From positions 1-64,000 of the forward strand of contig NZ_CANLTQ010000006.1 in NCBI RefSeq assembly GCF_947494025.1: a DNA stretch of 64,000 nucleotides. Direction: 5' to 3'. Below are positions 20,382 through 29,668 of this stretch, piece after piece. The notes under the pieces were generated by a model. The model ran no database searches. It worked only from the letters and a program-made list of their open reading frames with translations, and was not told where the DNA came from. The DNA is from an uncultured Jannaschia sp. Its GTDB lineage: Bacteria > Pseudomonadota > Alphaproteobacteria > Rhodobacterales > Rhodobacteraceae. Numbering within the stretch: the first letter of the stretch is position 1; each line of letters opens with the position of its first letter. Both the position numbers and the translations under genes were made by a program.

Positions 20382-21272
20382 TCAGCCCCGCGCGGCCCCG
20401 CCGTCCCGCGCCAGCCACAGCCGGATGGAGAGCCAGACGATCACCGTCACCAGCATGTCGTGGAGGATCATCGGCGGCAGGGTCGCCATGTCGTCCGCGC
20501 CGAACGGGGTCCGCCAGAGCGCGAGTCCCGACAGCGACCCTTCCAGCGCGAGGATCAGGATCGCGGAGGCGTTGTTGACGAAATGCACCCCCCAGGCCGC
20601 CCCGATCCCGCCGGTCACGCGCGTCAGGTCGGCGGCGACGAGGCCGAACAGCACCGCCGCCGCGACGATCCAGGGCGTGTTGGCGCCCGCGGTGGCGGGA
20701 TCGTAGTGCAATCCCCCGAAGACGAGGGCCGGCACCAGCATCCAGACGAGCGGGCTGCTGAACCGCGCGGCGAGCTGCGGCTGGAGATAGCCGCGGAACA
20801 CGAGCTCTTCCGCGCCCGTCTGGAGCAGGATGCCCGCGAGCGCGGGGGCGAGGTAGAGAAGGAAGGTGCCGGCGGGCGTTTGCCGCACCGCGTCGAACGG
20901 GGCAGGCAGCAGCAGCGTCGCGAGGAAGACGAGCGCGGTGATCGTCGCGGCGAGGGCGAAGGTGGCGGCGGGGCGGGCACCGAACAGCGTGGCCGGCGCA
21001 GCACGATGAAACCAGCGGACGACGAGGAGCGGGCCTGTGAACATGCCTGCGAAGCTGCCAAGCAGGACGAGGACGGACTCGGGCGTATCCCCAAAGAAGA
21101 ACCGGGCGGGCGAGCCGCCGTCCGGTCCGGCCGCGACCGCGAGGCCCGCGATCAGAGCCGCAACCGTCAGGGCGTAGACCGCCAGAATCAGCACCAGCCC
21201 GACCGCCAGCCGCCACAGCGCCGGGTGCGCGCGGGCCGGCGCCACGAAGCGCGCGAAGTCATGGGTCCACAT
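20382..21272 (-). CDS. CPBP-family intramembrane metalloprotease
   Basis: A 296-residue protein with about eight hydrophobic segments. The CPBP (CAAX protease/bacteriocin-processing) motifs are present: EELVFRGYLQPQL, FGGLHYDP and HFVNNASAILI supply the Glu and His residues of the active site. Substrate unknown. The start at MWTHDFARFV (21272) is preferred; the frame stays open 31 codons further upstream. It is oriented like accD, 66 bases upstream of it. Confidence 0.85.
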   Translation of the reverse strand: MWTHDFARFVAPARAHPALWRLAVGLVLILAVYALTVAALIAGLAVAAGPDGGSPARFFFGDTPESVLVLLGSFAGMFTGPLLVVRWFHRAAPATLFGARPAATFALAATITALVFLATLLLPAPFDAVRQTPAGTFLLYLAPALAGILLQTGAEELVFRGYLQPQLAARFSSPLVWMLVPALVFGGLHYDPATAGANTPWIVAAAVLFGLVAADLTRVTGGIGAAWGVHFVNNASAILILALEGSLSGLALWRTPFGADDMATLPPMILHDMLVTVIVWLSIRLWLARDGGAARG

Positions 21273-21409
21273 TAACCTGACCTTTCGGAACATTGTCTCC
21301 CGGATCGCGATGACGGGGCGAAGAAACACGCCCTCGTCGGATCGCTCCGGCTTGTCCAGACCCACCGGGGAAAGGCTACAGTTCGAGTGTTCTTTTAAAG
21401 GATTTGATC

Positions 21410-22057
21410 ATGACGAACATTCTTGAAACCGTTTCCGGGGGGGCCGTCGCCCTCGTCCTGACGATGGCCGCCGCGCAGGCCGCGACCGTCAGCCTGGAGC
21501 GCGACTACGGCACGGGCGCCGGCAAGGTGGATCCGGGCGGCAACGACGCGCTCAGGACCGACGCGGTCATGATCAGCGACCAGAGCGACTCGCGCTTCTC
21601 CGACGTCTTCGACCTGACGTCGCTGGCCGATCGGACGATCGAGAGCTTCGACCTGACCCTGACCTTCGCCAAGGCAGGGCCGGAAAAAATCTTCAACTTC
21701 GCTACCGAGGCGTGGTTCGTCCGCGTGCAGGGAAGCGACCGGTCCGCCGGCGCGGTGAGCGACGACTTCATCGCTATGCTCGACGACGCGCAGTCGCCGA
21801 TGACGTTCCGGATCGACGCGCAGTCCGACGCGAACAATCAAGACGACGCCTTCGCCAGCTCCGTCGCGAACGGCGCGTTCGAGTTCTGGTTCACGGACGA
21901 AGGCTTCCTCCCGAACACGTTCGCCCTCGACTCCGCGCGGCTGGACGTGACCGTCGCCGACGAGATCTCGCCTGTGCCGCTTCCGGCGACGCTGCCGCTG
22001 CTGCTGGCCGGCTTCGGCGGCTTCGCGGCCCTGCGCCGCCGGACGCGCGCCGCCTGA
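21410..22057 (+). CDS. VPLPA-CTERM sorting domain protein
   Basis: A 215-residue exported protein. An N-terminal signal (SGGAVALVLTMAAAQAA) leads into a beta-rich domain of about 150 residues with no recognised family. A C-terminal sorting tail follows: VPLPATLPLLLAGFGGFAA and then RRRTR. That tripartite tail (VPLPA motif, hydrophobic helix, Arg cluster) is the signal for exosortase-type processing. No exosortase gene is in the window. AAAGGA seven bases before ATG at 21410 supports that start over the TTG at 21404. Confidence 0.85.
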   Translation: MTNILETVSGGAVALVLTMAAAQAATVSLERDYGTGAGKVDPGGNDALRTDAVMISDQSDSRFSDVFDLTSLADRTIESFDLTLTFAKAGPEKIFNFATEAWFVRVQGSDRSAGAVSDDFIAMLDDAQSPMTFRIDAQSDANNQDDAFASSVANGAFEFWFTDEGFLPNTFALDSARLDVTVADEISPVPLPATLPLLLAGFGGFAALRRRTRAA

Positions 22058-22168
22058 CCCCGGGGCCGGGACCGGATCGCCCGGCGGGTGCCGGGCGATC
22101 CCGCCGCGCTTGTCACGCTGCGTCCGCTGGCCTATCCGAAGGGCCGACAGACGCAGGAGACGACCGGG

Positions 22169-23932
22169 ATGCCGACGAACCGTCCGGACAAGAGCAAGCT
22201 GCCCAGCCGCCACGTGACCGAAGGGCCGGCCCGCGCGCCGCATCGCAGCTACTTCTACGCGATGGACCTGACCGAGGCGGAGATCGCGCAGCCCTTCGTC
22301 GGCGTCGCGACCTGCTGGAACGAGGCGGCGCCCTGCAACATCGCGCTGAACTGGCAGGCGCAGTCGGTGAAGACGGGCGTGAAGGCCGCGCATGGCACCC
22401 CGCGCGAGTTCACCACGATCACCGTCACCGACGGGATCGCCATGGGCCACGAAGGGATGCGCTCCTCGCTCGCCTCCCGCGAGGCGATCGCCGACACGGT
22501 GGAGCTGACGATGCGCGGGCATTGCTACGACGCGATCGTGGGCCTTGCCGGGTGCGACAAGTCGCTGCCGGGCATGATGATGGCGATGGTGCGGCTCAAC
22601 ACGCCGTCGGTCTTCATGTATGGCGGCTCGATCCTGCCCGGCAAGGTGCCGGAGGGCGCCGACGTGCCGGCGGATTTCGCGTCCCGCGATCTGACCGTGC
22701 AGGACATGTTCGAGGCCGTGGGCCGCTATCAGGCGGGCGACGTCTCGGACGCGCAGCTCGCCGTGCTGGAACGCGTGGCCTGCCCCTCGGCCGGGGCCTG
22801 CGGCGGACAATTCACTGCGAACACGATGGCCTGCGTCTCCGAGGCGATCGGGCTCGCGCTGTTCAATTCCTCGGGCATGCCCGCCCCCTACGAGAGCCGG
22901 ACGCAATACGGCGAGGCGTCGGGCCGCGCGGTGATGAACCTGATCGAGCGGAACATCCGCGCGCGCGACGTCGTGACCCGGCACTCGCTCGAGAACGCGG
23001 CGCGCGTCGTGGCCTGCACCGGCGGGTCCACCAATGCGGGCCTGCACCTGCCCGCGATCGCGCATGAGGCTGGGATCGACTTCGACCTGGGCGACGTCTG
23101 CGACATCTTCCGCGAGACGCCCTATTTCGTCGATCTGAAGCCCGGCGGGCAATACGTGGCCAAGGATCTCTACGAGGCCGGGGGCGTGCCCGTCGTAATG
23201 AAGGAGCTGCGTCGCGCGGGCCTTATCCACGAGGATTGCATGACCGCCTCGGGCCGTTCCATGGGCGAGGAACTCGACCGCACCGAGGGCGGGCCGGACC
23301 GCAAGGTGATCTACCCGGTCGACGCGCCGATCTCGAAGACCGGCGGCGTGGTCGGGCTGAAGGGCAACCTTGCCCCCGACGGGGCCATCGTGAAGGTTGC
23401 GGGCATGAAGGCCGAGGAGCAGGTCTTCTCCGGTCCCGCCCGCGTCTTCGAATGCGAGGAGGACGCCTTTGCCGCCGTGAAGGCGCGCGACTACGAGGAG
23501 GGCGAGGTCATCGTCATCCGCAACGAGGGGCCGGCCGGCGGCCCGGGCATGCGCGAGATGCTGGCGACCACCGCCGCGCTTTCGGGACAGGGCATGGGCA
23601 AGAAGCTCGCGCTCATCACCGACGGGCGCTTCTCGGGGGCCACGCGCGGCTTCTGCGTGGGCCATGTCGGACCCGAGGCGGCGCAGGGCGGGCCGATTGC
23701 GCTGGTCCAAAACGGCGACATGATCACGCTCGACGCGCTGAAGGGCACGATCTCCGTCGACGTCCCCGACGAGGAGATGGACCGGCGCCGGCAGGCCTGG
23801 AGCGGTCCGCGCGAGACGATCTACGCCTCCGGCGCGCTGTGGAAATACGCGCAGCTTGTCGGTGCCGCCCGGCTCGGCGCCTGTACCCATCCGGGCGCCA
23901 AGGCGGAATCTCACGTCTACATGGACCTTTAA
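22169..23932 (+). CDS. ilvD: Dihydroxy-acid dehydratase
   Basis: A 587-residue Fe-S enzyme of valine, isoleucine and pantothenate synthesis. Cluster cysteines are in [29 protein letters not shown] and [16 protein letters not shown]. The C-terminal [20 protein letters not shown] is the catalytic Ser region. An AGGAG site 9 bases before ATG at 22169 fixes the start. It is followed 11 bases later by the DUF6478 gene. Confidence 0.97.
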   Translation: MPTNRPDKSKLPSRHVTEGPARAPHRSYFYAMDLTEAEIAQPFVGVATCWNEAAPCNIALNWQAQSVKTGVKAAHGTPREFTTITVTDGIAMGHEGMRSSLASREAIADTVELTMRGHCYDAIVGLAGCDKSLPGMMMAMVRLNTPSVFMYGGSILPGKVPEGADVPADFASRDLTVQDMFEAVGRYQAGDVSDAQLAVLERVACPSAGACGGQFTANTMACVSEAIGLALFNSSGMPAPYESRTQYGEASGRAVMNLIERNIRARDVVTRHSLENAARVVACTGGSTNAGLHLPAIAHEAGIDFDLGDVCDIFRETPYFVDLKPGGQYVAKDLYEAGGVPVVMKELRRAGLIHEDCMTASGRSMGEELDRTEGGPDRKVIYPVDAPISKTGGVVGLKGNLAPDGAIVKVAGMKAEEQVFSGPARVFECEEDAFAAVKARDYEEGEVIVIRNEGPAGGPGMREMLATTAALSGQGMGKKLALITDGRFSGATRGFCVGHVGPEAAQGGPIALVQNGDMITLDALKGTISVDVPDEEMDRRRQAWSGPRETIYASGALWKYAQLVGAARLGACTHPGAKAESHVYMDL

Positions 23933-23943
23933 GGCCCGCGCGG

Positions 23944-24711
23944 ATGATGCCCCGCCTGCGCGACGCCTTGCGGTCGCGCCGCGCCCGGCGGCGATGGCGA
24001 CGCGCGGCGACGGAGGCCGAAACGGCGCAGGCCGCGACGCTGGCCCGCGTCCTGCCCGCCGCGCGGGAAATGGCGGCGACCGCGCGGGAGCTCGTCCAGA
24101 CGGCGGAGGCGCGGCTGCACGACCACGCCGCCGTTCGCGATGCCGCGACGGTCACGGCCGAGTGGGAATGGCGGCCCGCACCCTGGTCTGCGCCGATACG
24201 CCCGGGCGCGGTCGCCGGCGCGCGGGACGGAACGTCCCTGGCCGCGGGCGTCACCCTGTTCCACGATTGCCCGTTGTCCGAGATCACGCTGCGGCAGGCG
24301 CGGAACGTCGACGGCCGGTCGGGCGCGCCCTACGCGCTTTCGCTCGACGTGCTGGGCTTCGAGGGGTCCTTCCTGTCGCTCGCGATGGATCTGCCGGGGG
24401 ACGCGGGACGCGCGCTGCGGTCGGGCCATCTGGTCGAGGTGTCGGCCCGCATCGCGCTGGAGCGCGCCGCGACAATCTATGCGCGCCTGAACCTGCGGCA
24501 CGGTCCGAACGTGGAGCAGCTCCTCAGTGCACTTTCGGGGGGTGATCGTCCGGCGGGCGAGATGGGCGGGGCCTTCGACCTCGGGTTGCAGGAGATCAAT
24601 CCGGCAAAGATGGAGGCGGCCTGGCTCGACCTGATCCTCGATGATCCCGGGATGAACGCCCTCCGGATCGACGACCTGGTGCTCACGCGCCGGTCCCGCG
24701 CGGATCTCTGA
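23944..24711 (+). CDS. DUF6478 family protein
   Basis: A 255-residue soluble protein. A basic N-terminal helix (RRARRRWRRAATEAETAQ) is followed by a conserved core recognised from Rhodobacterales DUF6478: WEWRPAPWSAPI, LFHDCPLSEITLRQARN, DVLGFEGSFLSLAMDLP, IYARLNLRHGPNVEQ and WLDLILDDPGMNALRIDDL. The function is unknown. It precedes a small partner gene by 4 bases, an arrangement I associate with this family. Confidence 0.8.
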   Translation: MMPRLRDALRSRRARRRWRRAATEAETAQAATLARVLPAAREMAATARELVQTAEARLHDHAAVRDAATVTAEWEWRPAPWSAPIRPGAVAGARDGTSLAAGVTLFHDCPLSEITLRQARNVDGRSGAPYALSLDVLGFEGSFLSLAMDLPGDAGRALRSGHLVEVSARIALERAATIYARLNLRHGPNVEQLLSALSGGDRPAGEMGGAFDLGLQEINPAKMEAAWLDLILDDPGMNALRIDDLVLTRRSRADL

Positions 24712-24715
24712 ACCG

Positions 24716-25072
24716 ATGGCGTGGGTCCTGCACCGCCTTTCCGTCACGGACGGAACCTATCGCGGCCTCCTGACCGGGTCAGGCGCGCCACCCTCGCTCG
24801 AACTGGCGATGGATGACCGCGTGCTGGGACCGGTCGTGGTCGCGCCGGCGGAGGCGGGATGGGAGGTCACGGGGGTGATCGGAACCGCGCCGCTGACGAT
24901 CGGCACCCATACGATCGCCGTCCGCATCGCCGGGGGCGACATCCTCGACAGCGTCACCATCGTCACCGGATTGGGGGCGCCCGAGGATCTGCGCGCCGAG
25001 CTGGGTGCCCTCCGGGCGGAGCTGGCGGTGCTGAAGGCGGCGTTCCGGCGGCACGTGACGCGGGGCGGTTGA
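24716..25072 (+). CDS. Hypothetical protein, partner of DUF6478
   Basis: A 118-residue protein with a beta-rich first part (GTYRGLLTGSG, GPVVVAPAEAGWEVTGVIG, IGTHTIAVRIAGGDILDSV) and a C-terminal coiled-coil (PEDLRAELGALRAELAVLKA). The coiled-coil suggests dimerisation or binding to the DUF6478 protein encoded 4 bases upstream. No signal peptide. The function is unknown. Confidence 0.7.
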   Translation: MAWVLHRLSVTDGTYRGLLTGSGAPPSLELAMDDRVLGPVVVAPAEAGWEVTGVIGTAPLTIGTHTIAVRIAGGDILDSVTIVTGLGAPEDLRAELGALRAELAVLKAAFRRHVTRGG

Positions 25073-25105
25073 GCCCGGCGAATGGGGCAGCGCCGGGTCC
25101 GAAGC

Positions 25106-25134
25106 TTGTTTGGACCCCGTCCGCACCTTATCTT
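25106..25134 (+). promoter_or_regulatory. Possible promoter of the LysR gene
   Basis: TTGTTT and TATCTT are spaced by 17 bases in the most AT-rich part of the gap before the LysR-type gene. The implied leader would be long, about 140 bases. Confidence 0.3.
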
Positions 25135-25279
25135 ATCAAAGGGTTAAAAGAGACAATCCGTTGTTTCCTGCCCCGCTTTGATCCCGAAACGATCCCGGGA
25201 TTGACCGGCGCGGGGCACGGTTGCGCCGCATTTCGGCGACACCTTGCCGGCCAATCGGAACGGATCGAAGGGTCGCGCC

Positions 25280-26185
25280 ATGGATCGCCTGTCGGAAATG
25301 GAAGCCTTCGCCATGGTGGTGGACCAGGGCGGGTTCACGGATGCCGCCCGAAAGCTCGGCATCTCCAAATCCGCGGTGTCCAAGCACGTCTCCTCGCTGG
25401 AGACCCGTCTCGGCGCGCGTCTTCTCAACCGCACGACGCGCCGCGTCTCGCCCACGGAGATCGGGCTGGCCTATTACGACCGCGCCCGGCGCGTCCTCAA
25501 CGATGCGGGGGAGGCGGATGCCCTGGTGACTTCCATGCAATCGGCCCCCTCGGGGACCCTCCGCGTGTCGGTCGCGACCGATTTCGGCGTCAACCACATC
25601 TCGCCGATCCTGGGCACGTTCCTGAACGAATATCCCGACATCACCGTCAACATAGTGCTCAACAACCGGCACGTGGAGCTGATCTCCGAAGGGTTCGATC
25701 TGGCCGTGCGGATCGGTGAGCTGGAGGATTCGACCCTGCGGGTCCGGAAGCTCGCCGAGACCGAGAAGCAGATGATCGTCTCGCCGGCCTATCTGGAGAA
25801 ATACGGGCGACCCACCCGGATCGACGACCTGAACGAGCACAAGCTGCTGCATTATTCGAACCAGGCCAACGGCTCCGTGTGGAAGCTGACCGCGCCCTCG
25901 GGCGAGACGCGGCATGTCCGCTCGGCCGGGTGGCTGACGGTGAATGACGGGCAGTCGCTGCTGAACGCCGCGCTGGGAGGGCTGGGGATCGCGTTCCTGC
26001 CGGACTTCCTCTACGCCGATGCGTTGCGGGAGGGCCGTCTGGTCCCCGCGATCGAGACCCTCGCGCCCGAGACGCTGGGCATCTACGCGGTCTATCCGCC
26101 GGGCCGCTACACGCAGCCCAAGGTGCGCGCCTTCATCGACTTCCTCGTGGAGAGCTTCCGCGACAAGGGGCCCGGCCGCTGGTGA
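25280..26185 (+). CDS. LysR-family transcriptional regulator
   Basis: A 301-residue DNA-binding regulator. The winged helix-turn-helix is at residues 1-60 (FTDAARKLGISKSAVSKHVS, LGARLLNRTTRRVSPTEIG). A periplasmic-binding-type effector domain follows, with DFGVNHISPILGTFLNEYPD and FLPDFLYADALREGRLVP. It resembles the common roseobacter LysR members of the CrgA/DhcR type. The target is unknown. The gene is convergent with an OmpA-like gene (3-base gap), so neither neighbour is an obvious divergent target. Confidence 0.93.
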   Translation: MDRLSEMEAFAMVVDQGGFTDAARKLGISKSAVSKHVSSLETRLGARLLNRTTRRVSPTEIGLAYYDRARRVLNDAGEADALVTSMQSAPSGTLRVSVATDFGVNHISPILGTFLNEYPDITVNIVLNNRHVELISEGFDLAVRIGELEDSTLRVRKLAETEKQMIVSPAYLEKYGRPTRIDDLNEHKLLHYSNQANGSVWKLTAPSGETRHVRSAGWLTVNDGQSLLNAALGGLGIAFLPDFLYADALREGRLVPAIETLAPETLGIYAVYPPGRYTQPKVRAFIDFLVESFRDKGPGRW

Positions 26186-26188
26186 GCG

Positions 26189-27115
26189 TCACGGAACGGA
26201 GGTGATCACCGCCTCCACCCGCCGGTTCGCGCGGCGCCCCGCCTCGGTGTCGTTCGGGGCGACCGGGGTGAAGTAGCCCGCGCCGTAGGTCTCCACGCGT
26301 TCGCCGGCCACGCCGTAGCGCCCCGTCAACAGATCCCGCGCGCTTTCCGCGCGGCGGCGCGACAGGGCCATGTTGGCGGCCGCCGGGCCCTGCGCGTCGG
26401 TATGTCCGACGAGCGCCACATTCGTCTCCGGACGGGCCTCCAGATACGCGGCGAGTTCGGCAAGCGAGGCGTAGTCCCCGTCTTCGAGCGCTGTGGAGCC
26501 GGTCGCGAAAACGAGGTCGTCCAGCACCGCGCGCCCCGTCGCGTCGAGCGCGGCGGCAATGTCCGCGACCTGCGGGACCGGGTCGGCGGCGGGCGGTTTC
26601 TCGGGCGGCGGCGGCGGCGGTGGGGCATCCGCCGGGGTCACGGTGGTGACCTGGATGTAGCCTTCGGCGCCGGACGGGCTTGCCACGATCGTCGTCCAGG
26701 CATCGTCCTTCCGCGCGGCGAGATAGCGGTAAGCGGCGAGATCCACGAACATCGCCGGGGCCGGGGCGATGTCGAGCTCGAAGCGGAACTCGAACCCGCC
26801 GCAAGTCTCCGCCCGGCAGGAAAAGACGACGTCCCACCCCTCCGCCACCAGTTGCTCGCGCAGCGGCGCCAGCAGCTGCAGGCCGGTCGCCTCGGGCGCG
26901 TCGAGCCGCCAGACCCGTTGCGTCACATTCCCTTCCGTTCGCGCGAAGGGCAGCGCATTGTCGAAGGGGCCGGTCGCCACGCGCCGGCTGCCGAGCGGGG
27001 TTGTCTGCTCGAAGGTGATCTCGCCGGGATAGGGCATGGCGAGTTGCGCCAGCCCGGCACTGGACGACATCAACAGGGCCGCGACCGCCCGGATCAACGC
27101 GCCCGGCCGGTGCAA
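26189..27115 (-). CDS. OmpA-family peptidoglycan-associated protein
   Basis: A protein of about 308 residues with a signal-like N-terminus (RAVAALLMSSSAGLAQ), a unique domain of about 150 residues, a proline-rich linker (PADAPPPPPPPEKPP) and a C-terminal OmpA domain (LVGHTDAQGPAAANMALSRR, then NDTEAGRRANRRVEAVI). The OmpA domain binds diaminopimelate in peptidoglycan. The lack of a lipobox or barrel suggests a periplasmic protein. TTG codons at 27097 or 27115 are the only reasonable starts; 27115 is used here with low certainty. Confidence 0.8.
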   Translation of the reverse strand: MHRPGALIRAVAALLMSSSAGLAQLAMPYPGEITFEQTTPLGSRRVATGPFDNALPFARTEGNVTQRVWRLDAPEATGLQLLAPLREQLVAEGWDVVFSCRAETCGGFEFRFELDIAPAPAMFVDLAAYRYLAARKDDAWTTIVASPSGAEGYIQVTTVTPADAPPPPPPPEKPPAADPVPQVADIAAALDATGRAVLDDLVFATGSTALEDGDYASLAELAAYLEARPETNVALVGHTDAQGPAAANMALSRRRAESARDLLTGRYGVAGERVETYGAGYFTPVAPNDTEAGRRANRRVEAVITSVP

Positions 27116-27191
27116 GCGGGCGTGGCCGGGACCACGGGGGACGTGGCGCCGGCCGGTCCGCGGCCGCGCGGGGCTGCGGCGGAGAGCCCGG

Positions 27192-27923
27192 TCACCGGGG
27201 GCTCCAGTAGCGGGAGCCGCCCCGGCGGACGAGCCCCGCACGGGTGTAGAGCGCGACCGCCGCCGCGTTGTTCGCCTCCACCGGCAGGGCGACGAACCGG
27301 GCGCCGTTCTCCCGCGCCCAGCGGGCAGCGTGCCGTATGCCGAGGCGGCCGACACCGCGCCGACGCATCTCCGGCAGCGTGAGGACCAAGTGGCAGACGG
27401 CGATGTCCCCGTGGATGCCGACGAAGAGCGCACCGGCGGCCCGGCCGTCGAGACGGAGCAGGATCGCGGTCCTGGGCGCGGGGGCGCGGTGCGCGGGGGC
27501 GCGACGCTCAGCCGGATTGCCATGCGCGTCCCAGAGCGCGTCGCAGATCGCGAGCGGCGGCCAGTGCGGAAAGCCGCTCGCGGGTGTTACCTCGTCCGGT
27601 ATGGCCTCCACCGGGCCTGCCATCAGATCGGACAGGCCGCTCGCCGTGTAGCCCCGCGCCGCGAGGAGGTCGGCCAGGGCGTCCTCCGCCCCATCGCGTG
27701 TGCCGAAGATCGTGCCGGGCCGCACGGCCTCGACCCCGGCGACCGCCTCCGCGTCGGCCACGGCCCCGGGGACGAGCCGCGCGGAGGTGGCGCGCCGCGT
27801 TCCCGCCCGCTCGGCGGGAAGGTCGAACGGGCCGAGACGGTCGAGGCGCGAGGGCGGCCAGGTCGCGCGGATCGCCGCCATGATGCGCGCGCTGTCGGGC
27901 AGGGCGAGGAGCGTCCCGCTCAT
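27192..27923 (-). CDS. GNAT-family N-acetyltransferase
   Basis: A 243-residue protein with the acetyl-CoA binding GNAT domain at the C-terminus (residues about 140-243): GDIAVCHLVLTLPEMRRRGV, then GRLGIRHAARWARENGARF and ANNAAAVALYTRAGLVRRG. The N-terminal half is a less conserved second domain. The start ATG overlaps the stop of the upstream MoaB/CinA-like gene (ATGA). Substrate unknown. Confidence 0.85.
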   Translation of the reverse strand: MSGTLLALPDSARIMAAIRATWPPSRLDRLGPFDLPAERAGTRRATSARLVPGAVADAEAVAGVEAVRPGTIFGTRDGAEDALADLLAARGYTASGLSDLMAGPVEAIPDEVTPASGFPHWPPLAICDALWDAHGNPAERRAPAHRAPAPRTAILLRLDGRAAGALFVGIHGDIAVCHLVLTLPEMRRRGVGRLGIRHAARWARENGARFVALPVEANNAAAVALYTRAGLVRRGGSRYWSPR

Positions 27924-28651
27924 CCGAAGAGCGCCGCCAGCCGCGCCGTCGCCGCGTCGAGCCGGTCGCGGTCCGCGCCGCGGATCACGACATTCGCCCC
28001 GTGTACGCCGTTCTGCTGGAACGGGTAGGAGCCGACGGACAGGTCGGCGAACTCCGTCGCGAGCTCGCCCAGCGGCCCGGCGATGTCGCCCTCGCCGCGC
28101 TCGATCCGCGTGTTCGTCGACAGGAGCGGCGCCCCCCCGGTCAGCGTCGGCAGGATGGAGGCGACCATCGCCTGAAACACGTTCGGAACGCCGGCCATGA
28201 CGTGAACGTTGCCGAGCGTGAAGCCCGGCGCGACGGAAACCGGGTTGTCGATCAGCGTCGCGCCCTGGGGGATGCGGGCCATGCGCAGGCGCGCGGTGTT
28301 CAGCTCCCGCCCGGTCCGCTCGTAATGCGCGGCGAGCAGCGCGCGCGCGTCGTCGCGGATGTCGACGGGTGCGCCGAAGGCCGCGCCGATCGCGTCGGCG
28401 GTGATGTCGTCGTGGGTCGGCCCGATGCCGCCCGAGGTGAAGACGTGATCCCACGCGGCGCGCAGCGCGTTCACCGCCGCGGCGATGGCCGCGTGGTCGT
28501 CGGAAACGATGCGGACCTCCCGCAGGTCGATCCCCGACTCGGTCAGCCGCCCGGCAAGATGGTGCATGTTGGCGTCGCGCGTGCGGCCCGACAGGATCTC
28601 GTCGCCGATCACCAGCATCGCGGCGGTCGGATTGGGCCTGGTCCGGGTCAT
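27920..28651 (-). CDS. Molybdopterin-binding (MoaB/CinA N-terminal type) protein
   Basis: A 243-residue protein with the MoCF-biosynthesis fold: AAMLVIGDEILSGRTRDANM, VRIVSDDHAAIAAAV and FTSGGIGPTHDDITADAIG. Family members are the N-terminal part of CinA and eukaryotic FLAD1-like proteins, some acting as pyrophosphatases on nucleotides such as FAD or ADP-ribose. The CinA amidohydrolase domain is missing, as is usual for this short form. It is divergent from map. Confidence 0.88.
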   Translation of the reverse strand: MTRTRPNPTAAMLVIGDEILSGRTRDANMHHLAGRLTESGIDLREVRIVSDDHAAIAAAVNALRAAWDHVFTSGGIGPTHDDITADAIGAAFGAPVDIRDDARALLAAHYERTGRELNTARLRMARIPQGATLIDNPVSVAPGFTLGNVHVMAGVPNVFQAMVASILPTLTGGAPLLSTNTRIERGEGDIAGPLGELATEFADLSVGSYPFQQNGVHGANVVIRGADRDRLDAATARLAALFG

Positions 28652-28746
28652 CGCGCGCTCCTCGTCCTCGGCATGGGTATAGGTCGACCGGAGGGGCTTC
28701 GCCATAGCAGGCGCGTCCGCCGGCAGGGGGGGCGCGGCCCCGCCTA

Positions 28747-28776
28747 TTGGATATGGAGGCCGGTTGGCCTTATATG
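28747..28776 (+). promoter_or_regulatory. Possible promoter of map
   Basis: TTGGAT and TATATG are separated by 18 bases, with the -10 ending about 23 bases before the GTG start of map. Confidence 0.3.
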
Positions 28777-28799
28777 TCGGCCAGCAAACGGAGGCGGAT

Positions 28800-29633
28800 G
28801 TGGACGACGCACGCAGCAGGCTGACACGGGACGGGATCCGCATCTACGAGACGGCGGATTTCGCCGGCATGCACGCGGCCGGGCGTCTGGCGGCGGAGCT
28901 CTTGGACCGGATCGCGGAGCATGTCGTGCCGGGCGCCACGACCGGCGGGCTCGACCGGCTCATCACCGACTGGGTCGCGGAGGCCGGCGCCGCCTCCGCC
29001 ACGATCGGCTACAAGGGCTATGCCCACGCCTCCTGCATCAGCGTGAACCACGTCGTCTGTCACGGCATTCCGGGCAGCAAGATCCCCGGCCGGTCCAGCG
29101 ACGAGCTTCGCGACGGCGACATCCTCAACATCGACATCACCGTCATCGTCGACGGCTGGTTCGGCGATTCCAGCCGGATGTACGTCGCGGGCGAGGCGAA
29201 GCCCTTCGCGCGGCGCCTGCTCGACGTGACGCACGACGCGCTGATGACGGGGATCGACGCGATCCGGCCGGGCAAGACCTTTGGCGATATCGGCCACGCG
29301 ATCCAGGCCTATGCCGAGGGCAACGGCATGTCGGTCGTGCGCGACTTCTGCGGACACGGGCTTGGGCGGGTGTTCCACGCGCCGCCCAACGTGCTGCATT
29401 ACGGCCGTCCGGGGACCGGGGCCGTGCTCGAGGAGGGGATGTTCTTCACCATCGAGCCGATGATCAATCTCGGCGGACCGCAGACCAAGGTCCTGTCCGA
29501 CGACTGGACGGCGATCACGCGGGACAAGAAGCTTTCGGCGCAGTTCGAGCATTCGGTGGGGGTGACGGCGACGGGGGCGGAGATCTTCACGCTCTCGCCC
29601 GCGGGCCGCTTCCATCCGACCGCGGGCGATTAA
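28800..29633 (+). CDS. map: Methionine aminopeptidase, type I
   Basis: Removes the N-terminal methionine of new proteins. A 277-residue protein with all metal ligands in place: two Asp in DILNIDITVIVDGWFGDSSR, His in FCGHGLGRVFHAPP, Glu in FFTIEPMI and Glu in QFEHSVGVT. GGAGG five bases before GTG at 28800 decides the start over the TTG at 28764. It is followed by radC in the same direction. Confidence 0.96.
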   Translation: MDDARSRLTRDGIRIYETADFAGMHAAGRLAAELLDRIAEHVVPGATTGGLDRLITDWVAEAGAASATIGYKGYAHASCISVNHVVCHGIPGSKIPGRSSDELRDGDILNIDITVIVDGWFGDSSRMYVAGEAKPFARRLLDVTHDALMTGIDAIRPGKTFGDIGHAIQAYAEGNGMSVVRDFCGHGLGRVFHAPPNVLHYGRPGTGAVLEEGMFFTIEPMINLGGPQTKVLSDDWTAITRDKKLSAQFEHSVGVTATGAEIFTLSPAGRFHPTAGD

Positions 29634-29668
29634 CCGCGCCTTAAGTCCCGCCGGCCGATCTGTCCGGC

